Assembly: GCA_037447655.1 (NCBI GenBank) | Contig: JBBHKE010002712.1 | Location: forward strand, 1-39,823 | Origin: Zygnema cylindricum | Lineage: Eukaryota; Streptophyta; Zygnematophyceae; Zygnematales; Zygnemataceae | Direction: 5' to 3' | Length of the DNA stretch: 39,823 nt | Shown here: one piece after another, positions 1 to 10,600 of the stretch | Layout of the letters: each line of letters starts with the position of its first letter | Numbering within the stretch: the first letter of the stretch is position 1 | Notes under the pieces: model-generated | The model's input: the letters and a program-made list of their open reading frames with translations, nothing else | Databases searched by the model: none | Told to the model about the DNA's origin: nothing | Translations under genes and position numbers: made by a program

Positions 1-66
1 TTCATTTTTCTTCAAAGTCGGAATTCTGCATTCCGAAAAGGGTTTCCGGAAAAGAAGATGACTTAC

Positions 67-208
67 CACAGTTGTCAAATTTTGACGCACTTGACCGTAT
101 GTTTTGTCCGTCGCTACGCTCCAAAAACGTTGACAGCCGAGCGGTCGAGCTGTTTGGCGCCTCTGTTTTTTGTTTTTTTTGCGAAATGAATGGTACGGGA
201 GCATTCAT
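67..208 (-). CDS. Probable first coding exon of an unrecognised minus-strand gene (partial)
   Basis: Reading minus from an ATG at 208-206, an open frame of 47 codons plus one base runs to a strong splice donor (TGTG followed by GTAAGT, plus positions 66-61). The peptide starts MNAPVPFISQKKQKTE, is hydrophilic and Ser/Lys-rich, and has a short basic stretch (KKQK). I see no domain. The rest of the gene would lie beyond the left edge. The frame also reads on past the donor, so a chance ORF is possible; the good donor and the position divergent from CCS are the main support. Not recognised. Confidence 0.35.
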
Positions 209-1189
209 TTCGTCATCTCATTCGCCATCCGTTTCTAGTGTGAATCCTGCAATGTCCAATGTCGTCACTCTATAATTATGCGAATCATGCATACGTCCGC
301 AACTCCGCATCTTCACCGTCCGCGTTTCCACTCTTGACTCTGGCACTACTCAATACTGCACCGACAAGTAGTACACTTTCAGAAAAATAAACGTACTATG
401 CAACGCGGTACACACAAAAATAGATGCGCGGTCCAATCACGAGTCAAACTATGGTAGCGTGGCATCAAGTTATTCGTTCCGGATAATTCGGGATCTATGT
501 GTAGTTTCACTATGTCTCTATGGTACTGCCGTACAATCTGCGCGCCGAAACGAAACCTCCAAACTCCAAAGTTCAAACTCCAGTATTCTGACGACGTACA
601 AATGTATAATTTTACGAAACAGTATGAAATAACAAAACTTAAAAGAAATTTAAAAATCAACGGGGAAAGAAGTTGAGAAAAAATACACGCGCATTTCCTT
701 TTTGAAAGCTGCAAATTTTTCTACTACTGTTCAAAAATTGAAAATTCTGGATTTTTTTGTACAATTATCAGCTTGATTATTTCACAACTTCGTTTCAATT
801 TTTTACTTTTTTCAAATACAAAGCTTCAAACTAAGTCAGTAAGTGTGAGAATTCACTTCACTGAAAAAAAATCACCAAAAAAAAAAGATGGGTTTCGGAG
901 AAGCTCCACCTCCCGCACGTGCGGTCGAAGTGGTGAGTTTGGGGTGAGGGGGAGAGGGGGAGAGGGGGAGAGGAACCTCCTTTCCAGACTTTGAAATTTT
1001 AAATTGAGGAATGGGCCAAAATCTAACAAATAATTCGTAAATGTATCCTAATTTCGAGATTTGGAAGCTGTATTCAGCTTTTTTTTTTTGCCTCGGTCAT
1101 TTTGTTTGCGTTATCTTGTACGCTTACGTCACAATTCTTAACTTTTTCTCATAATTGTCACCAAAACAAGAAAATATGGCGAATTCCCT
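209..1189. other. Intergenic, no gene seen
   Basis: AT-rich DNA between the putative minus-strand exon and the palindrome array. A 111-codon open frame on the minus strand (714-379) has no recognisable domain and a composition expected by chance. A purine-rich GA/GGGGGA stretch lies around 938-972. If both neighbouring genes are real, this is part of a divergent promoter region. Confidence 0.4.
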
Positions 1190-1650
1190 TTCCACCTGTG
1201 ACAATAGTCACGCATTTTATCTTATGTTACATTGGTCACACCTAGAGTCCTGTGTCATATAGGAGTAGATTGAAATCGTGGAAATCGGTAGAGGTTTTTT
1301 CACTATGCGTGACAATTGTAATAATTTGTCTTAATGTGTGGCATTGGTCACGATTCCTGACGCCGACATTGGTGATCGCTATACCACGTGTGACATTCGT
1401 CACATATTTCATGTCACATGCTGCCGGACATTTGTGATTCTAGATGTCATGTGTGACATTGGTGGCCATTGTTTTTGATGCGTGACTTTTGTCACGATTT
1501 CTCATGGTGCAGGAGGTTGGCGATTCTTAAACCATGTGCGACATTGATGACGAATGTAATGTGTGACAATAATAGCGACTGGTCTTGATGTGTGACACTC
1601 GTCACTTATATTGGAGTTGTGGCGGATGTCATCTGTGACATAGGTGACGT
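1190..1650. repeat. Degenerate array of GTGAC-n-GTCAC palindromes
   Basis: About fourteen diverged copies of a short inverted repeat of the form TGTGACATTGGTCAC occur at irregular 25-55 bp spacing. Examples lie near 1197, 1226, 1336, 1387, 1449, 1480, 1533, 1558, 1589 and 1632. Arms are GTGAC and GTCAC with a 4-5 nt centre. Many units keep one perfect arm and a mutated partner, as expected of an old tandem array. The array ends about 400 bp before the first recognisable CCS exon, so it lies in the CCS 5' region or its first intron. Confidence 0.7.
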
Positions 1651-2058
1651 TTTTTTGGTTTTTTTTGGTTTTGTGTTCACAGAATTCTGGGCTTCCAGCT
1701 AAAACGACAGTGGTAAGGATACTTATTCCTTATTACCTTAAATCTTGCATTTTTGATGCAATTTCATTGAATATAAACATATACTTGAAAAGAACCTCAT
1801 TTAACACAATCATAAAATTTTCCTTTCCACTATTTTTATGTCCGTTCCTTTCTTTGAAACCTTTGCATCATTAGAAATGAAAAATGTAAAGCAATCATAA
1901 AACTTAATAGAGGGTCGATTGGACAATTTTCTTAATGCTTTCAGTTTTCAACTTTATTACGAATCTGTCTTTGTAATAAGTCTCTCCAACAACATGCACT
2001 CAACCGAAGTTCCATGAGGATACTTTTCTGTTCCATTCTGTTCCGTTCCATTTTGCAG

Positions 2059-3860
2059 AGAGTTGTGGGCTTTCATGCCGTGTGGAGGATGTGCGAAATC
2101 GGTGAAGGGGGGCATTAGAGAAAGTAAACGGTGAGAAAAACATAGTGAAGATTCTCCGTACTACTTTGCAAAGCGTTCCAATGTGAGAAAATGAAATCGT
2201 TACTTTGAAGAAACAGAACAAGGATTTATACATGAAATTTATACTATAAGCGCATATTTGATTTGTTTAACATATAGAACTCACAACATGTTGCACAAAA
2301 GTTGATTATCTACTTCACTCACAAGTTTGAAATTGATATCGAGTATTCCTGGCTACATTCCACAGATTAAAAAAAGTATAGGGAAATGGAATAGTATAAA
2401 TTTGCATAATTTTCCGACATAGACGTTTCACTTCCCGTTCATGCGTAATTCCCAATCTCTACAAACTGATTTGCGAAAGTGTGCATTTTATGGTGTATAT
2501 AAGACATAGCAATCACCCGCTTTCACATAAAAATACAAACTCTTTAAGTTACTTTTGTTTATGTTTTCTTTTATTTATTATTATTTTTGATTAGGTGTTG
2601 AAACTATGGCTATCATTCTGAAACACAAAATCGTGCGAGTTCTCGGAAATGCCTCCGTGGAGGAGCTCACAGCCGCCCTCGCAGCCACAGGGAAAAAGTA
2701 CAAACTGGTGGGACATGGATCGCCTGAAGGTGTGCTCTCTCTCTCTCTCTCCCTTCCCCCCTCCCTCCCTCCCTCCCTCCCTCCATCTCTCTCCCTCCTA
2801 TCTAAATATCTCTGCCCTCCACCTCCACCTCCTCATCCCCCTCCCTTTCCCCCTCCCTCTTACCCTCCTCATACTCTCCGCATTCCATGCTTCATCCCAC
2901 TTTAATTCTCTTCCCATCTCCTCTTACATCCTCCTCAATTTCCAACCTCTCCCCCGCCCCTCCTCCTCTCCAGACCTCTCCCTCCCCTCTGCCGTGGTGG
3001 AATTCTCCTCTCCCTCCCTCTTTGGCGTGGTTCGCTTCTGCCAGCTGGCGCAAGTAGACGCCTCCTTCGGCCGTCTGCCAGTTGGCGCGACAGCATGGGC
3101 TGTGCACACCTATGGTGACGTCACACAGGGGACCGCCAGCACGGGCGAGCCATACGCTCCGGTAAGCACCCAAAAATTGGCGCTATTTTTTTCAATTATT
3201 TACAAAAAAATTGAACGTCGACAATTTTTACATAATTTTGTGTAGATTTTTGCAAGTTATGAATTTTACCAAAGTTTATGCAGTGGTTTGAAAAACAATG
3301 TGCTACATTGCTGCAATTTCGTAAAGAAAGTACGATATCTATAACAACTGAAGAGTTATCTTCGGGTCGACTGTTTCTTTCTGTTTTTTGCCATGTTTTT
3401 GGGTAAGAACTTTTCTTTTGTACTTTTTCTTTGGATATCACCATGGAAAATGCAAACTAAGTTAGGAACTATTTCTCAACTGCCTTTTTCTATGCTCTTT
3501 CTCTCTCTCTCTCTCTCTCTCTCTTTGTGGTCCCCCTTTACCTCTCTCCCTCTCCTCCCCACTTTCCTGTAGCTTCCTCTCTCTCTCACTCTCCCCCTCC
3601 ATTTTTTGCAGCCGGGTGTCGACATGAAACTCGCGGATTTGGTGGCAGACGAGTCGGGAAATGCAACATTTTGTCGTGTTGTGAAGGGATTGAAGGTTTC
3701 GGATCTTGTGGGACGGTCCGTAGTTGTCCGTAACGGACATGGAAACGGTGTCGCTTCCGTTATTGCGTTGAGTGGAGGGGGAGATGTTAAGAGCTTGTGT
3801 GCGTGTGACGGGACAACCATATGGAAGGCGGGAGGAACTTGTGGAATTGCAGGAAAGTAA
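2059..3860 (+). CDS. CCS: Copper chaperone for superoxide dismutase (5' exon not located)
   Basis: CCS delivers copper to, and helps oxidise the disulphide of, Cu/Zn superoxide dismutase. Four exons join in one frame: 2059-2123, 2595-2729, 2974-3161 and 3612-3860, with GT-AG introns. They give 212 residues ending at TAA 3858-3860. Exon 1 carries the copper-binding MPCGGC motif of the heavy-metal-associated domain, and exon 2 completes that domain (KIVRVLG). Exon 3 begins the SOD-like domain (FGVVRF, then YGDVTQGTASTGEPYAP). Exon 4 holds LKVSDLVGRSVVV and the C-terminal CxC motif (LCACDGTTIW) that plant and animal CCS use for copper transfer. Most SOD metal-binding histidines are absent, as is usual in plant CCS. 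A polypyrimidine-AG acceptor precedes 2059 and the frame has no start there, so at least one upstream exon (start codon, perhaps a transit peptide) is unplaced. The exon-1 donor was chosen at GTAAAC (2124) because it keeps phase; GTGAG at 2131 breaks the frame. Confidence 0.9.
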
Positions 3861-4960
3861 GGGGGAATTTGAATTTATAAATGGAAATTCAGCTTCTCAA
3901 GCTGGAAATTAAAATTCTCAAGTCAATTTTTGAGGTCACAAGTGGGAAATTGGGATTCTCAACTGGAAATTTGAAACAAATGGCAAAATTGATTTTCAGA
4001 TAAAGATTTGGACCCAAATTTGGTTATATTATCACCATTTTTTGTTACAAAAGAATAACGGATATTTGTTCTTATAGAGCGGTTGTAAAGAATTGTAGTT
4101 TTTTTTTTTTTTCTATTTTTGGTTATTTGACTTATCTGAAGGCTGGTTTGTGTCTTGTGATGAAAAGTAGGCCAGCATTGAGTTGATTGTTTTTTTTTTT
4201 AACCATGTAGGAGTTGTAGGTTTAAAGGTTTCCGGTTTAATACAGTTCTTTTTTTTTCATTTTTTTCAAGACAGTTTAAGTTTTCTTTTAAGGTTCAGTT
4301 ATAGAGATTTCTTAGACTTATAGAGTTAAGGGCCCCATCCTTGTAGGAAAGACTTCTATCTTGGATATCCATTTTTCAAATTTCCTCCATATTACTTATC
4401 TTTCATTACTTTATCCTCTATAATATGAATATTTCTTAAATAATCAATTCATAAACATATGTCTTGGTGAAACCTCTTATCCTTGTTTCCTACTACTGTT
4501 TCATTCATTTTTTGCCTTCTCATTTACATATATTTCTCAATTTTTTCCCCGATTTTTCTACATAACTGTGGGTTTGATTTACATTGTTAATCAACATTGG
4601 TATGGAACATACTACGTTTCAAGAGTAGTTGCCCTACATTTTTTTTTTTTTTTTTTTTCGCCCGAACCAATCACTGTTCACTTTTTAATTCAGAATCAAC
4701 CACATTTTAGGAGAATTTTAACAACCACTGCTTTTGTATTACATTAGGTGATCATTGAAAGCGAAGAAAAATGAAACAAATGTAGGGATAAGCGGGGAAT
4801 CAAAAGTGTGGTGGGGAGGATTGTGGGGAAAACACCTTGTACTCTCTTTCATCGTAGTATCTCCACCTCTCTTCTCCTCCCTCTCGAATAGTTATGTGAT
4901 AAAAGAGAAGGGTGCAAAGAGAGGGGGCCGAGACAGTGGGTAGAAACTGGCGGTGTCAAG
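3861..4960. other. CCS 3' region and T-rich intergenic DNA
   Basis: Contains many T runs (for example 4100-4111, 4191-4200 and 4641-4658) and no open frame of convincing composition. It presumably holds the CCS 3' UTR at its start. No gene or element is recognised. Confidence 0.5.
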
Positions 4961-4962
4961 TA

Positions 4963-5176
4963 CACCGCCAATCGCTATTAGCGTAGTGTACGCTAATTCC
5001 GTCCCGCTTTTTTTTTTCATTCTCAAATAGAATTATCCATACTATTTAAAAAAAACCCAAATTTCTAATTAGAGTAGACGATTTCTCTCAAAATTTTCAA
5101 ATTTTAAATTAGTGTTCACCACTGTAATTATTCGTATACGCTAAAGAAACTTCTACGCTAATATCGATTGGCGGTG
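4963..5176. mobile_element. MITE with TA target duplication, copy 1 (214 bp)
   Basis: Terminal inverted repeats begin CACCGCCAATCGCTATTAG. The left end follows TA 4961-4962 and the right end precedes TA 5177-5178. The interior is non-coding and AT-rich. A near-identical copy lies at 33070-33285, also bounded by TA on both sides. TA duplications are typical of Tc1/mariner-type elements; that assignment is inference because no transposase is present. A partial matching end (GGCGGTGT at 4950-4957) lies just outside the left border. Confidence 0.85.
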
Positions 5177-5451
5177 TAGTGTATTGAATAGTAGTCCATT
5201 ACTGTACCACGGTGGAGAAAAGAGTTTCGGTGCCTTTTAGAGTTGGTCAATGAATATTGGCTAGAAAGGAAAACTGAATTTATGCTCAGAACCTAGTACC
5301 AAAAGTGGTCAAAAGTGGTCAACCATTCAGATCAGTGCAACCAATCCTAGGTGGAATTCAAGGTCCACACAGTCACTCTAAAGTGAAAATAATATCTTTT
5401 CCCAGCTGATTAGTACTTAGCTTTCTTAACTGACAAATTATCTGTTGAGCT

Positions 5452-5597
5452 GATTTTCAGGTTTAACCCTTCGAAGTTCGTATGCTAAGTAAAAAGAGTC
5501 ACGTTACCGGTTTGGAGAACAGCTTGATGATGTTGCCACACTATCATGCAATCTCTGTATGCATCTCTATTATGTCAATGTCCATTATTTAAATATA
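5452..5597. repeat. Direct repeat A, left copy (146 bp)
   Basis: Matches 7519-7664 over 146 bp with a single difference seen (GATGATG here, GATAATG there). The sequence starts GATTTTCAGG and ends TTTAAATATA in both copies. No coding potential and no target-site duplication are visible. The near-identity implies a recent duplication. Confidence 0.9.
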
Positions 5598-5960
5598 GTC
5601 ACCCGTGTATCTTTGTATGAAGGTTTTTAAATTTCTACTCTGGTTGTCCAATTCCTCCTATCCTACTCTCGCACTAATTGAGGACATTACTGAAGTACTT
5701 GCATAATTTCAACATCTCAACTATAGAGGAGCGTCCTTTAAAACCCTTAAAAGACCACACCCACCCTCTCTGCCCTTTTTTTCTCTCTCTATTAATCAGG
5801 ACCCAAGGTTCATGCCTAGGCACAATCGCAGAAAATTTTAGGTTCATTACATAGTCTTAATCAAATTTTAGAATTGTAGCTTAGAGGAAAAATCCATAGC
5901 AAAAAGTAAATTTACTAAACAGATGAAAGCATTACCACAAATGATCCAGCCAGTATAGAT
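5598..5960. other. Intergenic, no gene seen
   Basis: AT-rich sequence between repeats A and B. No ORF, RNA or element is recognised. Confidence 0.4.
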
Positions 5961-6214
5961 GTGCATTGCCACAAACAAATCAATACAAAGAAAAAATGTT
6001 CCAAAAAAATGTAATTTTCCAATCGTTCTGTAAATGCTTTTAGTGAATTATGACCAACGCATTAATTATACGATTCCCCTGCCTCCAAACTAAACACGCC
6101 TCTAAATTAAACACCCACGGAGAAACAAATTTGCAATAGTGGAAAACATTGCCGATACTCCCGTGCAAATTGGAAATTAACCCAAACCACCTAGCGTCGC
6201 TCAAAACTTTTCAA
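5961..6214. repeat. Direct repeat B, left copy (about 255 bp)
   Basis: Diverged copy of 6642-6877. Both start GTGCATTGCC and share CCGATACTCC and CCTAGCGTCGCTCAAAA near the end, with many substitutions and small indels between. They flank the Copia fragment directly on each side. Confidence 0.8.
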
Positions 6215-6225
6215 TTTTTGTGTAA

Positions 6226-6605
6226 TTGAAATGGGTGAGTAAATATTGTCAAGCACCTAAGAAGTGTCATTGGGAAAGTGTTAAAAGGGTTTTTAGATAT
6301 TTGGTTGAAACTTTAAATTGTGGTTTAGTTTATAAGACAGATTCAGAGTTAGATTGTTATGGATATTGGGACTCGGATTGGGGTGGAGACTTCGACACGG
6401 GAAAGTCAACATCTGGTTACACATTCGTCTTATGTGGAGGTGCGATTTCATGGAGGTCAAGACTTCAACCTACGGTGGCCTTGAGTTCGACGAAGGCAGA
6501 ATACATGGCGGCTTGCCATGGTGCGAAAGCTTGAATTTGGTTGAGAGGAATGTTGAGTGAGTTAGGAATCGTGATTAAGTGTATGAGGTTGTTTTCAAAT
6601 TGTAT
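6226..6605 (+). pseudogene. Ty1/Copia retrotransposon RNase H fragment
   Basis: The translation contains the hallmark end of Copia reverse transcriptase/RNase H: WESVKRVFRYL, DSDWGGDFDTGKSTSGYTF, GGAISWRSRLQPTVALSSTK and AEYMAA. The frame meets a TGA at 6532-6534 and then resumes in the same frame as IWLRGMLSELG, the expected continuation, so the stop is a disabling mutation. No integrase, gag or LTR is adjacent. Only about 125 codons remain, flanked by repeats B and B'. Confidence 0.9.
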
Positions 6606-6610
6606 GTCGA

Positions 6611-6642
6611 GGGTTTTTTTAGGGTTTTTTAGGGTTTTTTAG
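6611..6642. repeat. Short TTTTTTAGGG-like tract
   Basis: Three successive GGGTTTTTT(T)A units lie at the junction between the Copia fragment and repeat B'. They resemble a telomere-type T(n)AGGG repeat, but three units are too few to call an interstitial telomere. Confidence 0.5.
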
Positions 6643-6877
6643 TGCATTGCCCCATACAAATCAATACACAGAAAAAATGTTACAAAAAAAGTAGTTCTCC
6701 AATTGTTCCGTAAATACTTTCAGAGTATTGTTACCAAGGCATCAATTATACGATTCCTTTGCCACCAAATTAAACACCCACCGACACACAAATTTGCAAT
6801 ACTAGAAAACATAGCCGATACTCCCAACCAAATTGGGATTAACCCAAAATACCTAGCGTCGCTCAAAATTTTTTCAA
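6642..6877. repeat. Direct repeat B', right copy
   Basis: Diverged partner of 5961-6214, in the same orientation, immediately after the Copia fragment and the AGGG-rich tract. Confidence 0.8.
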
Positions 6878-7518
6878 CCAATAAAATGTCATCAATTCTT
6901 TGGCTTGTGTACGGCCAAAGTAAAAACCCACTAGCTAACTTTTTTGCGACGAATAAAAAACATAACTCAATACTTGCAACTGAAAAGCAACCCACAATGA
7001 AATGAAACAACTTGACAACCTGAACTTTTCTTAATAGTCATCAGTAAATAAAAACAGTCTCCAAATATTAGACCCGAAGAGTATTGAGTAGTTTATGCAT
7101 CGAGAGAATCGACAAAATGAGCTAGCCTCATCATCTTCTAAACTTTCTTTACTCGCTCCAAGATCTCCTCCGAGACATTTCTCCACCAAGTCATAATTTG
7201 TCTTGCGTTGTTTCCTACCGACCATTACTTGAATATCTGTCTTCTTTTCTCCACACCGTCAAAGTTCCTTTTCTCCATATCGTGAAGGTTAACAGAGGCT
7301 ATTCATGAGAAGGTGCTTTGATGGCCTAAGAAAACCCACAATCCCAACAAAATCCCCTCAACCAAGCGGACGACGGATTTATGAGATATGTATGAGACAA
7401 CAGTTTTAGTAACAATGAGTACAGAAGTGAGTTTGTCAATTTCTTGTTTGGCAAAAATATCAAAGTCTTGTAGTTTCTTCAATATGGTAGGATCATGGAC
7501 AATATAATTGTGTAGCAA
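6878..7518. other. Intergenic, no gene seen
   Basis: AT-rich sequence between repeats B' and A'. Open frames here (for example minus 7225-7031) are short and carry no recognisable motif. Confidence 0.4.
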
Positions 7519-7664
7519 GATTTTCAGGTTTAACCCTTCGAAGTTCGTATGCTAAGTAAAAAGAGTCACGTTACCGGTTTGGAGAACAGCTTGATAATGT
7601 TGCCACACTATCATGCAATCTCTGTATGCATCTCTATTATGTCAATGTCCATTATTTAAATATA
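7519..7664. repeat. Direct repeat A', right copy (146 bp)
   Basis: Near-identical partner of 5452-5597. It ends ten bases before the conserved 3' end of LINE copy 1. Confidence 0.9.
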
Positions 7665-7674
7665 ATGAGGGGGC

Positions 7675-10600
7675 GATTTTATTAAAAAGCGCGATGGTAA
7701 ACCATCTGAGTCCATAGGAACAAAATGAAGTAGCATTTCTAAAACTGAAAGAACCACATGAGAAGGGAAAAAACAAAAAGGAAAATCAAGGCAAAACCGA
7801 CGAAAATACGAAAGGATGGCAAGGAAATCGAAAATACCCAAAAAAGCAAAACCCAGCAAGCAAAACATCAAAGGAAAAATCTAACACGTAAGAAAAAACA
7901 AAAAAAAGAAACAAAGGACCCCCAACAAACTATCGAAAGCAACCACGTAGGTCCCCGAATCCAGGTGGAGCACGAGGAGGAAGTTCCGGAACACGCCGTC
8001 GATCCATAACGGTAATAGACGATCGAAGTAATATAGAAGCCAACACTCGTTGTAGGGCCACCGAAAAACGTTGACGAAAAAAAGAAGTAAGGACTGAAAC
8101 AGAAGGGCTCCCAGGTCCCCGCCTCTCAAACGAGCGCCGACCACAAGTACGGAAAAACTCATCCAAAGCCACACCCAAACAACCAAATATCTCGACCGCC
8201 ATCGGAATGAGGCCATCCATAGCATCGCGATGGGCATAATCACGCTCCTTCCTTTTAGCCGCGTCACGGGCGGCCACTCCCACATGCCGAGCCGCTTGGT
8301 TGACGACTGTAGTTGAGGTAGGGTTTGCCACAACAATATCACCAAATGTACGACGCGCACCATCAAGTAATACAAGATCGATCCGACGCGAAGGAATAAT
8401 GTGAGAGACCTCCCGGCGAACAGAAAATCCCCCCTCAGAAGCGATAGTAGCGATGGTGTCTCGAATCGTGTCGTGCGCCAGAATTAACTCGCCCCCGTGG
8501 GAGCAACGAAGCAAATGGACCCCGTCGGGCTCAAGAACGTGGCCACAGGAGCAAACAAGTGAGCTAAGCAAAGGTGGGTGAGGGAGGCCAAGCCGGAACC
8601 TAAGGGCCGTCGTGAACTGAGCCGGGGAGAAACGAACAGTGGATAAGATAGGGACAACCAATAGCCAAGCTCCCGAGCCAGGTCCGCCACAAGACAAGAA
8701 GCGTGCACGCGAAGAATTGGAAGGAAGCTCCTCGAGAAGCTGGGATTTAATAGCGGCAACAACCCGATCAGAAATGGATTCTTGAACACGCGCAACTGAT
8801 GTCGTAACAAGAGTGGAAAACATCGGCATGTCCTCGATAGCCGACGGATTAAGAGAACGTGATGCATCCAAAAGGGACCGTTGGAAGGCGAGCTCACCAT
8901 CTGAAATACGGGGAACCACGGCCGCAAGAATAGGAGTGTCCCCAGCCACAAAACGAGAGACAATAGTGGAAGCAACAAGGCACCAACTTCCCAAATAGGC
9001 GGCTGGAGCAACACGCGCCGTCGAGAGTAAACCCAAACCGCCGGCCGAGACTGGAAGAGAGGCTTGGATGCGTGCCGCGGGCCCGGACTCGCGATCAAAA
9101 GCTCCACGGCCCAACAAAGTGTGGAGGACATCCATAAGACGATCATCGAATGCGCAAAGTGAGGACACAAAGGATGGGGTGGGAGGGGAAGTGCGAGTAA
9201 GGTAGGAGGGCCGGGCCGGGAAACATCTCGTCAGAAGTGCAAAGGCCACTTGGGGATCAGAGAGGTGAGGAAGGTCATCCACGTGGGACAAATCTGTCTG
9301 AAGAGCGGAATCGAGGAATTTTGTGACGTAGGGATCGGAACCAAGCGGGCAACCCAACACCCGAATGCCTTCGGTAGGAAGAGGAGTCAGAAAACCAGAA
9401 GGGGGAGTGAAAGAAAGAGGAATAGGACGTGGGGACCAAACAACACACTTTGATGGCTGGACCGAAAGATTGAGTTCAGCCAAGCGAGCCTTGAAATAGT
9501 TATAGGCCGGTATAACTTGGTCCGATGGACCAATAATGTGTGTGTCATCCGCAACAGAAGGGAAGAGGCAAGAAGGGTAAGCAGCTGCTGAAGCTCGGAG
9601 GGCACGGTAATGGGCTAGGGCAAACAAAGGGCCCCCAAGAGGATCCCCCTGACGGGTGCCAGTCGTGGAGGAAAGTGGGACCAAACTATCATCCGTGGAG
9701 AAAGAGAGGCTACTGCTCAGAGAATAAAAGGCCCTCACAAAAGGAAATATCTGGGCAATCGGGGAAGGTGCGGCCATAAGCTCTGAAAAAATGGCATTCC
9801 GATCCACTATATTAAAGGCATTAGAAACATCCACCTGGAGGACTAACCAATCCGGATGGGCATCGAGCAAAGCCCGAATCCCATGGACCACGGCCTCACA
9901 ACCCCCCCTGGTTGCAACTCCGAACTGATGAGGGGAGAAATAATCATGGAAAGCGGGTTGGAGCTGGATGCAGATTGCACGGGCCACCAATCGGTACAAT
10001 ACCTCGCCCATTGCAATAGGTCGGATTCCCCCATTGGGTTTGGTGACAGCCACGAGGCGGGAGCCGTGAGGAGATTGCAAATACGAGAGGGGACAGTGCC
10101 AACGACAATAAGGGAACATACTCGAAAAAACATATCAAAGCCCCGAGCACCAGATTTCGGAGGCAAAACGTCGCGAAATAACTCATAAACCGTGCCTGAA
10201 GGACCCCTTGCTGAAAGATGTGGAGAAGTCGTAAGGGCCTTTATTAAAGAGTCTCGATCCAAAAGAAAACAATCTGTCGGCTCGAAGGTGTGGATAGAGG
10301 GGGACTGAGAGGAAGGAGTTGGGGGATGAAGAGCTCGAAGAATCTCAACAGTCGCAGCAGGCCAAGGAGCAGGATTAAAAGGCTGGAGGGCCCGAACTGC
10401 TCGAGAGAGCTCACCATCTCTGCCCAAATGTATTGCACGACGATAGGAGGATGGCACATCTGAAGTTCGAGATGTACGACGTGGCATGAAAGAAACACTC
10501 GCAACTCGATCCTCGTGCTCGGCATGAAGGGCTCGCCAATCGCCTCGAAGGAATCGTCGACATCGAGCCATAGTTTCTCGGGCCCCGCTACCACCGCCAC

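Noticed and set aside
379-714. 111-codon minus-strand open frame
   Set aside because: No motif, composition as expected of AT-rich non-coding DNA, and no splice or context support.
1190-1650. CRISPR-like array
   Set aside because: Irregular spacing, diverged repeats and a eukaryotic context.
1683-1712. 30-bp candidate first exon for CCS between TTCACAG and GTAAGG
   Set aside because: In the phase needed to join 2059 it creates a stop codon at the junction or inside the exon.
2606-2905. ATG at 2606 as the CCS start
   Set aside because: The frame is open upstream to an acceptor at 2593-2594 and joins in phase with the MPCGGC exon at 2059-2123, so this Met is internal.
5452-7664. Repeats A as LTRs of one element
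   Set aside because: No TG...CA ends, no target duplication, and no primer-binding site or polypurine tract beside them.
7758-8009. Lys-rich 83-codon plus-strand open frame
   Set aside because: Antisense to the 3' part of LINE copy 1, an A-rich shadow.
8484-9170. 228-codon minus-strand frame inside LINE copy 1
   Set aside because: Alternative frame of the RT/endonuclease ORF; it lacks the RT and endonuclease motifs that the main frame shows.
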